Of a stretch of 16,290 nt of DNA, positions 1 to 7,429 are shown piece by piece. The position numbers and the translations under genes are program-made. Positions within the stretch are counted from its first letter, which is position 1, and the number at the start of each line of letters is the position of its first letter. The notes below the pieces were generated by a model. It ran no database searches. It saw only the letters and a list, made by a program, of their open reading frames with translations, and was not told the DNA's origin. The stretch lies in NCBI GenBank assembly GCA_002700865.1, contig PAFB01000104.1, forward strand, positions 1-16,290, in the 5' to 3' direction. The stretch comes from Rhodospirillaceae bacterium. Its GTDB lineage: Bacteria; Pseudomonadota; Alphaproteobacteria; UBA7985.

Positions 1-367
1 CCGTCCGCTGCTCGCCAGTCCCCGCAGCATCCAGAGGCCGCAACACGACCAGCGCTTGCCCCGGTCCCAACGGCGAAAGTCGCAGGGAAAGACCCGCGTC
101 GCCGTCTTCGTGATTACCGCCGAGAAAGACAGCGGGCAGTTCGAGCGGTGCAACACTGCTGTCTTCCTGCGCCGTGGAGGCGATCAGGTCTTCCATGCCG
201 ACCAGCACCATCAGGCGGTCAAAAACCCGCTCACTGCTTTCCCAGTCCGCGACCAGATTGCCTTTGGCGGCAAGGATGACACCTGCGGCATCGATCACAA
301 TGAGGTTGATCAAGCCGGTGCTGAGCAGCGCTTCCTGTGCGGCGTCTATGGCGTTTGGCCGGCTCAC
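1..367 (-). CDS. Partial PAS-like sensor/signalling protein (N-terminus only)
   Basis: An open frame starts at a GTG at 367-365, four bases after the GTPase stop, and runs without a stop off the left edge of the window, giving 122 residues. The visible part contains a stretch reading LINLIVIDAAGVILAAKGNL (about residues 18-37), followed by a helical stretch and a second beta-rich stretch ending in GPGQALVVLRPLD. The order resembles a PAS fold (beta-beta, helices, then a beta sheet), but this is a judgement from pattern only. The output domain lies outside the window, so it could be a histidine kinase, nucleotide cyclase or something else. The tight spacing to the GTPase suggests translational coupling and a place in the same operon. 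No convincing Shine-Dalgarno is visible before the GTG. Confidence 0.6.
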   Translation of the reverse strand, partial: MSRPNAIDAAQEALLSTGLINLIVIDAAGVILAAKGNLVADWESSERVFDRLMVLVGMEDLIASTAQEDSSVAPLELPAVFLGGNHEDGDAGLSLRLSPLGPGQALVVLRPLDAAGTGEQRT

Positions 368-371
368 GTCG

Positions 372-911
372 TCAATCTCTGGCCCGCAAAATATCAGAGG
401 CCAGACCACCAAAAAGTTCCGGCACCTGGTTTCCACGGGACGCCGAAGTTTGCACCACGCGCAGACCCAGCGCCCGTGCCTTAGCTTGCGCCATGGCGAC
501 CGTCTGCGCGATTGCCGGACTGCCATCGACCAGATCAATCTTGTTCAGCGCCAGCACTTTGGGGCGCCCGGGAATGACGGCTTCGAGCAGTCCGTAGTAG
601 TGGTCTATGGCGTCAATCGTATCGGGCCGGGTGGCATCACCAACCAACAGCGCACCAGCCGAACCGATGAGGTAAGAGTTCAGCATGGACGACTTTTGCC
701 GACCGCCTTCAACGTCCCACAGCACCAGATCCATGGTGCGGCTTTCACCGGTTGCGGGGTGAAGGTACTGGCCACGATGATTGTAGCAGTTGACCCCCAG
801 CGTCGCCTTGTATTCATCGGAAAACAAGCCAGGGACATAGCGCCGGACCAGCGACGTTTTACCCACGGAAAACTCGCCAATAACGCAAACTTTTTGGGAG
901 ATAACGGCCAA
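372..911 (-). CDS. Ras/Rab-like small GTPase
   Basis: This is a 179-aa single-domain GTPase of Ras size. G1 is GEFSVGKT at residues 12-19 with S20; a Rab-like switch I region reads TLGV at 37-40; G3 is WDVEG at 65-69; G4 is NKID at 123-126; G5 is TSA at 155-157. The residue after DxxG, Gln61 in Ras, is Gly70 here, so intrinsic hydrolysis may be low or depend on a partner. There is no C-terminal cysteine for lipidation, so membrane contact must come through partners. The start is a TTG preceded by AAGGGGG about five bases upstream, which fixes it well. It lies 44 bases downstream of the OmpA-like membrane protein and four bases upstream of the PAS-like gene, in one directional cluster. Identification as a small GTPase is secure; the pathway is not known. 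Confidence 0.9.
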   Translation of the reverse strand: MAVISQKVCVIGEFSVGKTSLVRRYVPGLFSDEYKATLGVNCYNHRGQYLHPATGESRTMDLVLWDVEGGRQKSSMLNSYLIGSAGALLVGDATRPDTIDAIDHYYGLLEAVIPGRPKVLALNKIDLVDGSPAIAQTVAMAQAKARALGLRVVQTSASRGNQVPELFGGLASDILRARD

Positions 912-955
912 ACTTGCCCCCTTAAAGGTAGAACCGTTAGGGACGACAGTTTTCG

Positions 956-2920
956 CTAATATGCAAGCCGGAAACCTACATAGTGTGACCGGCGCCAGTT
1001 CGACGGGTTGATCTCAGACACCAGAGCCGATGCTCCACCGGTACGAATGACAATTTGGCTGGGACTGAGTCCCTGTGTGATCAGTAGCGCCCGAGTTTTC
1101 GAGGCGATGAAGTTTTCCAGAGTGGCAGGTCGCTCCTGCCCAGTGACAGAGCGAACAACGGTCAGGATCTCGACCTTGGTTCCCTCCGCCTTCGTTGCTG
1201 CCAATTCGGCCACCAGCCGTGCGGCTTCCCGCGCCAAAGGCACGTCGCTAAAGCTGCCCGAAGCGTTGAAACCAATGAGGGTTCCAGCGATGGTGCGTTC
1301 GTCGATTTCATCCAGAGATGGCTGCAGGGAGACGGCTCCAGTCTGCCCCAGCATGCTCTGAATTCCCGCGATTTCATCCGCGAATTGCCGGCGCACTTCA
1401 AGCGCCCTGAGCAAAGCGCCCCTAACCTGATCCCGCAGCGCCGCCAGGTCCGGGTCAAGGTCATAGCGCAGCGTCGGATAGGATATTGCGGCGTCGATGG
1501 CCTCAGTGCCAGCGATCAAGGAGCGCAGGTCACGGATTTGCTGTTCGAGGTCGAAGATGATGGTGTCGCGGATAAAGGCTTCGTCGCGCAACTCATTCAC
1601 GCTGGCCGAGTTGGCCTCCCGCTCAATCCGGGAACCGCGCAAATTCGGGCGGACCGCGTCTGTCGCGATGTTGGACAGGGCGAAAGTCAGAGCCAAGCGA
1701 GGATGACTGTCACGCAAGCGGGTCTCCAGCAACCCTGCCGAAGCCGCGTCAGGCACCAGCCCACGAACGATGACACTTGCTTTCTCCCGGTCATACTCGG
1801 CTTGGATGGGATAGGCCTGCAGGTTTTCCACGCTTTCAATCGTGTCCTGTACCCGGGTTACATTGCCGTTGATCCGAACCGTGTTCAGGATGGCAATCAT
1901 GAGCAGAGCGGCAAAGATCACGCCCGCCAGCACAGACACAAACGTGACCCCCGAGCGCTGCTTTTGCTGTTGGCTGCGCGCGCTTGGGTCGCCATCTAGC
2001 TTATTCAACGCAAGCAGAAAGCGGCGCAGCTGTAAGCCAATTTCGGCATGAGCGTCTTCACTCAGGGTGCCGTCGAAGGACTCAAGTGCTGCCGGGTGAT
2101 CCCGCAACAATCTGTTGAACCGCTCATCAATCAGAGCATCGATTTTCGGCGGTGGCGTGCCGATGATGCGGACGACCAACAGAATCGCTGGTGTTGCTTT
2201 CAGGTGCAGTTGGCTGTTTTCGAATTCCAGCGTGGACAATTCGCCTTCGGTGCCGCCGCCAAAGGCTTCCTGACTGAACGACATGATGGCGGTGAGCATG
2301 CCGGAAACAATCTGATCTTCGCCCTGAACGTCTTCAGCCGCGGTGCGGTTGTCTTTGACAGCCCCATAGCGATCCTGCCTCAATCCTGCGATGACGGTGC
2401 CAGAAGTCCGGTCCACCAGCAGGATACGTTCGACATGAAAGATCCCCGTTTGCCGCAACCAGATTTCGGCTTCAGACTTTCTGGTGATCAGCGACTCAAT
2501 ACGGATTTGTGCACGTTTGTAGATCGTTGCAGGCTCGCGCAAACGGTCTTCGATGGTTTCCATCAGTTCCGCTATCGCTTGCTGAATACCGCGCTGCACC
2601 AGCTCCCCAGCGATGGGGTAGATCGACTGGACGAAACGGGGCTTGGCTGCCGTTATTTCGCGTTGGATGTTGGTGAGCAGCAGGGCAGTCAGCCGATCCT
2701 GCACCAACCGCCGCTCGTCGCCCTCAAGGCCCTGAAGAACCTCCCCCAAGACCGCCCGCAACCGCTCAACCGCCAGCGGATCGTCGCGCAGGCGTTCTTC
2801 AGCGGCTTCTAACCGCTGAGAAAGCTCACCAACCGAACGCAGCGCAACGCCATCATCCCCCAGGATGAGCGCACGCAGGGCGTCCAGGTCGTTAGCAGGG
2901 ATCTCGTCGTCGGTGCTCAA
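956..2920 (-). CDS. Single-pass membrane protein with cytosolic N-terminal region and periplasmic BON/OmpA-like C-terminus
   Basis: The protein has 654 aa. Residues 11-45 hold a helix motif (LDALRALILGDD) and 40-150 are largely helical. Residues 160-255 (FHVERILLVDRTSG, then VSGMLTAI and a late beta segment) resemble the conserved N-terminal region of a known family of OmpA-domain proteins and could have a roadblock/profilin-like fold. One membrane segment lies at 326-346, so the first half should be cytosolic. After it come a BON-like stretch (about 370-430), a coiled coil (about 435-470) and a degenerate OmpA-like end (about 545-652) with RAL and WRR near the end recalling the peptidoglycan-binding loop. 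The start is TTG with GGAG about ten bases upstream; an in-frame TAA lies just upstream and the next Met is residue 120. It lies between the coiled-coil gene and the small GTPase gene. I infer that the cytosolic half receives the GTPase signal and the periplasmic half contacts the wall. Confidence 0.75.
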   Translation of the reverse strand: MSTDDEIPANDLDALRALILGDDGVALRSVGELSQRLEAAEERLRDDPLAVERLRAVLGEVLQGLEGDERRLVQDRLTALLLTNIQREITAAKPRFVQSIYPIAGELVQRGIQQAIAELMETIEDRLREPATIYKRAQIRIESLITRKSEAEIWLRQTGIFHVERILLVDRTSGTVIAGLRQDRYGAVKDNRTAAEDVQGEDQIVSGMLTAIMSFSQEAFGGGTEGELSTLEFENSQLHLKATPAILLVVRIIGTPPPKIDALIDERFNRLLRDHPAALESFDGTLSEDAHAEIGLQLRRFLLALNKLDGDPSARSQQQKQRSGVTFVSVLAGVIFAALLMIAILNTVRINGNVTRVQDTIESVENLQAYPIQAEYDREKASVIVRGLVPDAASAGLLETRLRDSHPRLALTFALSNIATDAVRPNLRGSRIEREANSASVNELRDEAFIRDTIIFDLEQQIRDLRSLIAGTEAIDAAISYPTLRYDLDPDLAALRDQVRGALLRALEVRRQFADEIAGIQSMLGQTGAVSLQPSLDEIDERTIAGTLIGFNASGSFSDVPLAREAARLVAELAATKAEGTKVEILTVVRSVTGQERPATLENFIASKTRALLITQGLSPSQIVIRTGGASALVSEINPSNWRRSHYVGFRLAY

Positions 2921-2977
2921 ACCAGAGAAGCTCCGTGGTTACTTGGCATCAGAAAAGGGGCTTAAAGCGTAACAGAC

Positions 2978-3421
2978 TCAGTCCGTCGCCGGTGCCATCA
3001 TCGCATCGGCCAGCGCCCGCAGACCCGTTGCCAGCACCTCCCGACGCTGACGTTCCTCATCCAATTTTCGCGTGGTTTCGTTTAACTGCGAGCCAAGGCT
3101 TTTCAGTTCTGATGTCAAACTTCCCACGGCAACCGAAAGGTTTTCAGACGCCTTTGCCGAATGATCAGCAATCGACTGATCCATGCCATTGAGGCGTTGA
3201 AGCATCTCTTCGTTGAGCGAGCGAACATCTTCACTCACCCCCGAACTGGTTGACTGAATTTTTTCACTCAGCGAGGTGTCAACGACAGTGACTGTCTCAC
3301 GAACCTCGACGACCTCCCTTTCCAGTATCTCCACACGGGAATCGATGTCACGCTTATCTTCGCCGAACAACAGCTCGCGTATCTGACGCAGCTCGTCCTG
3401 GCTCTTCGGCTTCTCAGCCAT
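2978..3421 (-). CDS. Small soluble coiled-coil protein with shared N-terminal motif
   Basis: A 147-aa acidic protein without a signal peptide or membrane segment. Residues 25-135 are rich in heptad-like hydrophobic spacing and charged residues, so a long coiled coil is likely. Residues 11-26 (LRQIRELLFGEDKRDI) align with residues 12-27 of the neighbouring membrane protein (LDALRALILGDD and on), the conserved core being L..[IL]R.L[LI][FL]G[ED]D. The ATG start is preceded by GAGGA with seven bases of spacing. It is the first gene of the minus-strand cluster, 57 bases ahead of the membrane protein. A role as adaptor or scaffold for the GTPase module is inference from the shared motif and position. 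I do not recognise a named family. Confidence 0.8.
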   Translation of the reverse strand: MAEKPKSQDELRQIRELLFGEDKRDIDSRVEILEREVVEVRETVTVVDTSLSEKIQSTSSGVSEDVRSLNEEMLQRLNGMDQSIADHSAKASENLSVAVGSLTSELKSLGSQLNETTRKLDEERQRREVLATGLRALADAMMAPATD

Positions 3422-3695
3422 AGCCTGTTCCTCAATTCAATTCTTTAAATTCGTTTTTTGTTTTCACGCCTGAGCCTTTTGCGACCCTTTTTGCGCATGC
3501 CGGGTTATGCGGCCTGCGCTGCGCGATACCACTCACGCTGCAATTCAAAGGCCAAGGGAACATAAGTTGGATAAAACTGAATCTAGTTGTGGCTGGCTGT
3601 GCTGGTGTTGATCCACAGATCAAGGGCTTGACCGCGTCGCGACTGCGCCGCAGTTAAACGAGCTAAACAACAAGAAACGGTTCGAGAAGCATACC
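3422..3695. other. Divergent intergenic region
   Basis: The 274 bases between the minus-strand GTPase cluster and the plus-strand SapC unit must hold promoters for both. I see no good sigma70 pair. A single TGATCCACA, one mismatch from a DnaA box, is present at about 3609-3617 and alone means little. Confidence 0.4.
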
Positions 3696-4421
3696 ATGAG
3701 CGCAAAGCGCCAGCCTCCGCTGTACTCCAACCCGGCTCCTGTCACAGCCGGGCGGCACAACAACATGCGCTTGTTGCCCGCCTATAGTTTCGGCTATGCG
3801 CGAGAAGTCGCCTCGCTGCCCTTGACTGCTGTCGAGTTTCAGACTGCAAGCCGTTGTTATCCCATAGTTTTTACACCACAGGCGCCGCTTTCTCCTGTCT
3901 GTATTGTGGGCATAAAAGATAGTGGAAATCTCTTCATCGATAAGGCTGGCCAGTGGCGTCCCGGTGCCTACGTTCCCGCCTATATCCGCCGTTTTCCATT
4001 TCTGCTGATGTCAGATCCGGAAAGTAAGCGCATGGTTCTGGGGATAGAGGAATCGAGCGGCCGGTTGTCCGAAGAGCGCGGTGATCGCCTGTTTGAAAAC
4101 CGCCAGCCGACCCCCTTTTTGAACGAAGCGCTGACGTTTTGTGCTGATTTCAATCGTCAATGGGAAGACAGTCTGACCATGCTTCGCGCCTTTCAGGACG
4201 CGGGCATTCTGGTTGAGGACGACCGGGAAATTGAATTAGGCGAAACGCAGTCGCTTAAGCTAGGCGGTTTTCTGGTGGTGGACGAACAGAGATTGAGCGA
4301 AGTCAGTGAAGGTGTATTTCTCGCTTGGCGCGAAAAAGGCTGGCTTGCGCCGCTCTACGCCCACCTTGCATCAAGGCAGAATTGGCCCGATTTGGCGCAG
4401 GCCGCGCGGATGGCTGGCTGA
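3696..4421 (+). CDS. SapC family protein
   Basis: The 241-aa protein matches the SapC family, named from a surface-layer export locus of Campylobacter and widespread in alphaproteobacteria, where its role is not settled. Family-like features are the FGYAREVASLPLTAVEF stretch near residues 32-48, the YPIVF segment, the GQWRPGAYVPAYIRRFPF block (about 86-103) and the PF-NE-L--C-DF pattern near 138-150. There is no signal peptide, so it is probably cytosolic. The ATG is preceded by GAGAAG six bases upstream. Its TGA stop overlaps by one base the ATG of the next gene, so the two are translationally coupled. The family call is firm; the function is unknown. Confidence 0.88.
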   Translation: MSAKRQPPLYSNPAPVTAGRHNNMRLLPAYSFGYAREVASLPLTAVEFQTASRCYPIVFTPQAPLSPVCIVGIKDSGNLFIDKAGQWRPGAYVPAYIRRFPFLLMSDPESKRMVLGIEESSGRLSEERGDRLFENRQPTPFLNEALTFCADFNRQWEDSLTMLRAFQDAGILVEDDREIELGETQSLKLGGFLVVDEQRLSEVSEGVFLAWREKGWLAPLYAHLASRQNWPDLAQAARMAG

Positions 4422-5026
4422 TGTCTAGTGAACCCTCGCCTTTTGACGATCTCAAGCTCGGCCACGACGTCGTCTGGAATGAGCTGCGCGAGGGTGTCCA
4501 GAAGCCACGGCACGCTTTTCACTGGCCGACGCTGTGTTATCTGGACGGCTTCACGCCCGTGCCCCGCACTGTGGTTCTCCGCAATCTCGACCGCTCAGAA
4601 AAACGATTTGAGATGCACACGGATGCTCGATCCCGAAAAGCGGCGGTGATCCCCAAAGCCAAGCACGCGAGCCTGTCATTTTACGACCCTCGTAAATCTT
4701 TGCAGGTCACCGTCATGGGCCGGATAGAGATGCTTGATCCGCGCAAGGAAGAAACCGAACTCGCCTGGGCGAAACTGACCTTGGCCACCAAGACCATCTA
4801 CGCCAACACCATCGACCCCGGAACGGCCATGCTGGAGCCGGAAAACACGACCGTGCCGGTCGATGAGATGAGTACCGAAGACCTGACGCGGGCGCGCAAG
4901 AACTTTCGGGTGCTGCACCTGACGGCAGACCGGCTCGAAGTGTTATCGCTGAAGGGCAATCACCGCCGACTGCTGTTTGACTATGGTCTGGCAGGACAGC
5001 GACGCGCCGCCTGGCTCGCACCTTGA
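4421..5026 (+). CDS. Pyridoxamine 5'-phosphate oxidase-like flavoprotein
   Basis: A 201-aa protein of the FMN-binding split-barrel type. The pattern of HAFHWPTLCYLDG (about residues 28-40), PRTVVLRNLD (about 44-53) and FEMHTDARSRK (about 60-70), then SFYDPRKSLQVTVMGRIEML, is that of PNPOx-like proteins, in which the VVLR and HTD.RS.K stretches contact FMN. Real PNPO residues for pyridoxal phosphate are not evident, so I do not call it pdxH. The start chosen is the ATG that overlaps the sapC-like TGA by one base; a longer frame begins about 96 bases earlier but lies inside the SapC gene. Substrate unknown; a general flavin oxidoreductase or flavin-binding role is likely. Confidence 0.82.
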   Translation: MSSEPSPFDDLKLGHDVVWNELREGVQKPRHAFHWPTLCYLDGFTPVPRTVVLRNLDRSEKRFEMHTDARSRKAAVIPKAKHASLSFYDPRKSLQVTVMGRIEMLDPRKEETELAWAKLTLATKTIYANTIDPGTAMLEPENTTVPVDEMSTEDLTRARKNFRVLHLTADRLEVLSLKGNHRRLLFDYGLAGQRRAAWLAP

Positions 5027-5054
5027 GCCTGACAAGCGCGCGACCGGCCTTGTT

Positions 5055-5531
5055 CTACCACCCCAGAGACTGCTGCCTGTCTTCGATAAACAGAATTGAA
5101 CACGGCAGGTTGATCCCCCGCTGGCTCGCGACATTGCTGCAAATCTGAACGGCGTCGCGCTGGGCTTCCTGCGTTGAAGTTGCCCCATGAATGCTGCCCC
5201 ACGCCTGAGCGCCGGTTTCGGTCGGCGGGGTTATGGCAAAGGCTTTAGGGCCGAGCTGGCCAAAATAAGCCGCCACGTCGGCGCGCAACTTGTCGCTTGG
5301 TGTCCAGACGGCGGTACTCACCGCCGCATCCAGCGCCGCTTGTTCGGTTCCGGCCTCGACCGTCAGGCTGCGCTCCAGCAACTGTGTACCCAGCCCGGAA
5401 TTGGCGGCGGCGATGACAGCGAGATTGGGGTCCTCAACTGAATTGCAGGCGGAAACTGATAGGGCCAGCGCCACACCTATCGCTGCTCTCGTCCAAGTCT
5501 TTGAATTGTGAATGGTTTTATATCGCCACAT
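5055..5531 (-). CDS. Secreted lipoprotein, DUF4189-like C-terminus
   Basis: The 158-aa form starts at the ATG at 5531, chosen because AGGGAG lies eight bases upstream; a longer frame from 5621 would put 30 residues ahead of the signal peptide. A hydrophobic stretch (AAIGVALALSV) leads to the lipobox VSAC with the lipidated Cys at residue 29. The C-terminal part has alanine and a pair of cysteines in the pattern AFAI...AWGSIHGATSTQEAQRDA..IC, then C again, which resembles DUF4189-type small secreted domains, but weakly. The residue after the Cys is Asn, so sorting cannot be decided from sequence alone. The gene is divergent from the L,D-transpeptidase, and a wall-related role is inference from that. 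It ends 28 bases from the flavoprotein stop, in a convergent arrangement. Confidence 0.78.
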   Translation of the reverse strand: MWRYKTIHNSKTWTRAAIGVALALSVSACNSVEDPNLAVIAAANSGLGTQLLERSLTVEAGTEQAALDAAVSTAVWTPSDKLRADVAAYFGQLGPKAFAITPPTETGAQAWGSIHGATSTQEAQRDAVQICSNVASQRGINLPCSILFIEDRQQSLGW

Positions 5532-5565
5532 CGGCGCCGCTCCCTTTTCACGTATAGCCCAAATT

Positions 5566-5577
5566 TGATATATATCA
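5566..5577. promoter_or_regulatory. Palindrome TGATATATATCA in divergent promoter region
   Basis: A perfect 12-base AT-rich palindrome, 35 bases upstream of the lipoprotein start. It may be an operator or overlap a -10 element; no protein can be assigned. Confidence 0.35.
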
Positions 5578-5585
5578 CTCAAATC

Positions 5586-5598
5586 ACCGATAATCGGT
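5586..5598. promoter_or_regulatory. Palindrome ACCGAT-A-ATCGGT, operator-like
   Basis: A 13-base inverted repeat with a one-base centre, too short a loop for an RNA hairpin, in the 122-base gap between the divergent lipoprotein and transpeptidase genes. It is followed by AAAAAAGTTAAGTTTTTT, a further dyad. A dimeric regulator site is plausible; unproven. Confidence 0.35.
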
Positions 5599-5638
5599 AA
5601 AAAAGTTAAGTTTTTTATCATTTGCTCCGCAGAATTTT

Positions 5639-5652
5639 GATAGGGCCCTATC
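5639..5652. promoter_or_regulatory. Palindrome overlapping the transpeptidase ribosome site
   Basis: GATAGGGCCCTATC is a perfect 14-base palindrome ending two bases before the transpeptidase ATG. AGGG within it is the likely ribosome binding site, so a hairpin or bound protein here would affect translation or transcription. Confidence 0.35.
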
Positions 5653-5653
5653 C

Positions 5654-7246
5654 ATGGTGCGTTCTCTTGCAGTGACAGCCGCGCTTCTTTTTTTCAGCGC
5701 CCCTTTGCTGGTCCACACCCCAGCCCACGCGATCCCAGCCCAAGATTCCGAGCGCAATGAATTAAGCGCAAATGGCATCATGCGGGACTTGCTGACCCAG
5801 AATATTCCCGAAGATTTACGCACCTTTGGGCTGAGCCGAAACGATCTGCTGGATTTCTACGGGCGGCGCAATTATCAGCCGTTCTACTACCGCGACTTCA
5901 CCTGGCGCGATGATACAGTGGACGCGCTGAACGTGATGCAAGCTGCTGGCGACCATGGGCTGAAGCCTGCGAATTACTGGGCAGTGGGCATGAACAACCT
6001 CGCCCCGTCCTATGATTGGGAAGACATTGCCCGCCGGGATCTGGTGCTGACCGCCGCAACGCTGCGCTATGCCTCGGATTTCTTCAACGGACGCTACCCC
6101 CAGGCGCTCAAACGCCAGCCTTCCGAAATACTCCTCGACTTTGATGACGCCAGCGACCTTCCCGACTTCCTGACCCAGCTTGCCCCCCGCAAGAAGGAGT
6201 ATCTGGATCTGCAAGATTATCTCGCGCGGATGCGGCGCGTGGCATCCAGTGATTTAGCGAAAATTGACGAAGGGCCGATGTTGCGGCGCGGCGTTGAGCA
6301 TCCGACGGTTGCTCAATTGCGCCAGCACTTGCTGGCCACCGGTGACTTTGCCCCGGTTGAAGGGGAGATCGGCGACGAGAACCTGTTCGACGACGCGCTC
6401 TTTGAGGCGGTTAAAGGCTATCAGGCCAGAAACGGTCTGTCGGTTGACGGGATCATTGGCCAAAACACCAAACGTCGGATGAACACACCGCCAACTAAGC
6501 GGCTAGGGCTGGTTCTTGCCAACCTTGAGCGTCTGCGCTGGGAAGAACAGCTGGAAACTGTGCGTCATGTGCGCGTGAATATCGCAAACTATACACTGGT
6601 TGCGCGTGACGGCGATGAGGACGTGCTGAACATGAACGTGGTCGTCGGACGGCAAACACGGCAAACGCCGGTACTCTCTGACCGCATTACCTCGCTGAAG
6701 TTCTCACCGGACTGGACGGTGCCGCGGTCCATTATGGAGAAAGACTACCTCGAACACATTCGGCGCAATCCCGGTTATGCCATTGAGCAGGGGTTTGAAG
6801 TCTTTTTTGGCGGGCAGATTGTGAACCCCTTCCGCATCGATTGGATGGATGAGGAAATCTCCACCAAAGTCACTTTACGCAAACCGCCAAGCTCTTACGG
6901 CCCCTTAGGCGGTGTCCGGTTTTCGCTGACTAATGATCAGGCGATTTACCTGCACGATACGCCCTCACGCGATCTGTTCTCCCGCTCCCATCGCGCTCAT
7001 TCGTCCGGTTGTGTGCGTGTCTCCCAACCGCATCGGCTGGCAGAATACATGCTCAACGGCACCCCTTGGGACAGCACCCGCATTCGTAACGCCATGCGCG
7101 CAGGCGAGATTGAAGTCGCCAAGCCCACGGAGTCGGTTCAGGTGTTTTTATCGTACATGACCGCCTTCATCGGCGAGGATGGTCGTCTGCAGCTTGCGAA
7201 TGATCCCTACAATCTGGATCAGGAATTAATCGCCCGCCTGCTCTGA
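5654..7246 (+). CDS. Murein L,D-transpeptidase (YcbB/LdtD type)
   Basis: The 530-aa protein makes 3-3 crosslinks between meso-diaminopimelate residues in peptidoglycan, in the periplasm. A signal peptide ends near residue 26 (AHA|IPAQ). An N-terminal YcbB-like scaffold covers about 50-200. A PG_binding_1 domain lies at about 214-277, and the YkuD catalytic domain at about 303-470. The motif SHRAHSSGCVR gives the nucleophile Cys453, with His434 (YLHD) upstream and Arg455 after it. Length fits the YcbB family (E. coli about 615 aa, slightly longer). The ATG is preceded by AGGG eight bases upstream, within a 14-base palindrome that could hide the ribosome site. The next gene is a MepK-like endopeptidase, which degrades the same bond type. 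No outer-membrane anchor is seen. Confidence 0.93.
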   Translation: MVRSLAVTAALLFFSAPLLVHTPAHAIPAQDSERNELSANGIMRDLLTQNIPEDLRTFGLSRNDLLDFYGRRNYQPFYYRDFTWRDDTVDALNVMQAAGDHGLKPANYWAVGMNNLAPSYDWEDIARRDLVLTAATLRYASDFFNGRYPQALKRQPSEILLDFDDASDLPDFLTQLAPRKKEYLDLQDYLARMRRVASSDLAKIDEGPMLRRGVEHPTVAQLRQHLLATGDFAPVEGEIGDENLFDDALFEAVKGYQARNGLSVDGIIGQNTKRRMNTPPTKRLGLVLANLERLRWEEQLETVRHVRVNIANYTLVARDGDEDVLNMNVVVGRQTRQTPVLSDRITSLKFSPDWTVPRSIMEKDYLEHIRRNPGYAIEQGFEVFFGGQIVNPFRIDWMDEEISTKVTLRKPPSSYGPLGGVRFSLTNDQAIYLHDTPSRDLFSRSHRAHSSGCVRVSQPHRLAEYMLNGTPWDSTRIRNAMRAGEIEVAKPTESVQVFLSYMTAFIGEDGRLQLANDPYNLDQELIARLL

Positions 7247-7429
7247 TTTGCTACAGCGCAAAACAATTTTATGCCCTATTTTTAACGTGTTACGCGATTA
7301 AGTTGGTGCCGTTGAGTGACTTTTTGCGTTGCTCTGAATGCTTTTTGCACGTATGTCCGAACTTAATTTCAAATAGCATTACGCGCCGATTGATATTCAA
7401 GACAAGGCGCGCGGCGGAATTTAGGGTCG

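Noticed and set aside
56..959. Plus-strand frames over the GTPase cluster (for example 174-959, 261 codons)
   Set aside because: They lie antisense to the small GTPase and PAS-like gene, which have clear motifs; the translated products show no recognisable family.
2048..2812. Long plus-strand frame of 254 codons
   Set aside because: It is the shadow of the minus-strand OmpA-like membrane protein and has no family-like composition.
3605..3620. DnaA-box-like TGATCCACA
   Set aside because: Single site with a mismatch and no cluster of boxes or AT-rich unwinding region, so no origin is supported.
3432..3623. Small minus-strand frame of 63 codons upstream of the coiled-coil gene
   Set aside because: No ribosome site of note, no family, and it sits in the divergent promoter region.
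5027..5054. Hairpin ACAAG...CTTGT between the convergent genes
   Set aside because: The stem is only five bases with no T run, too weak to call a terminator.
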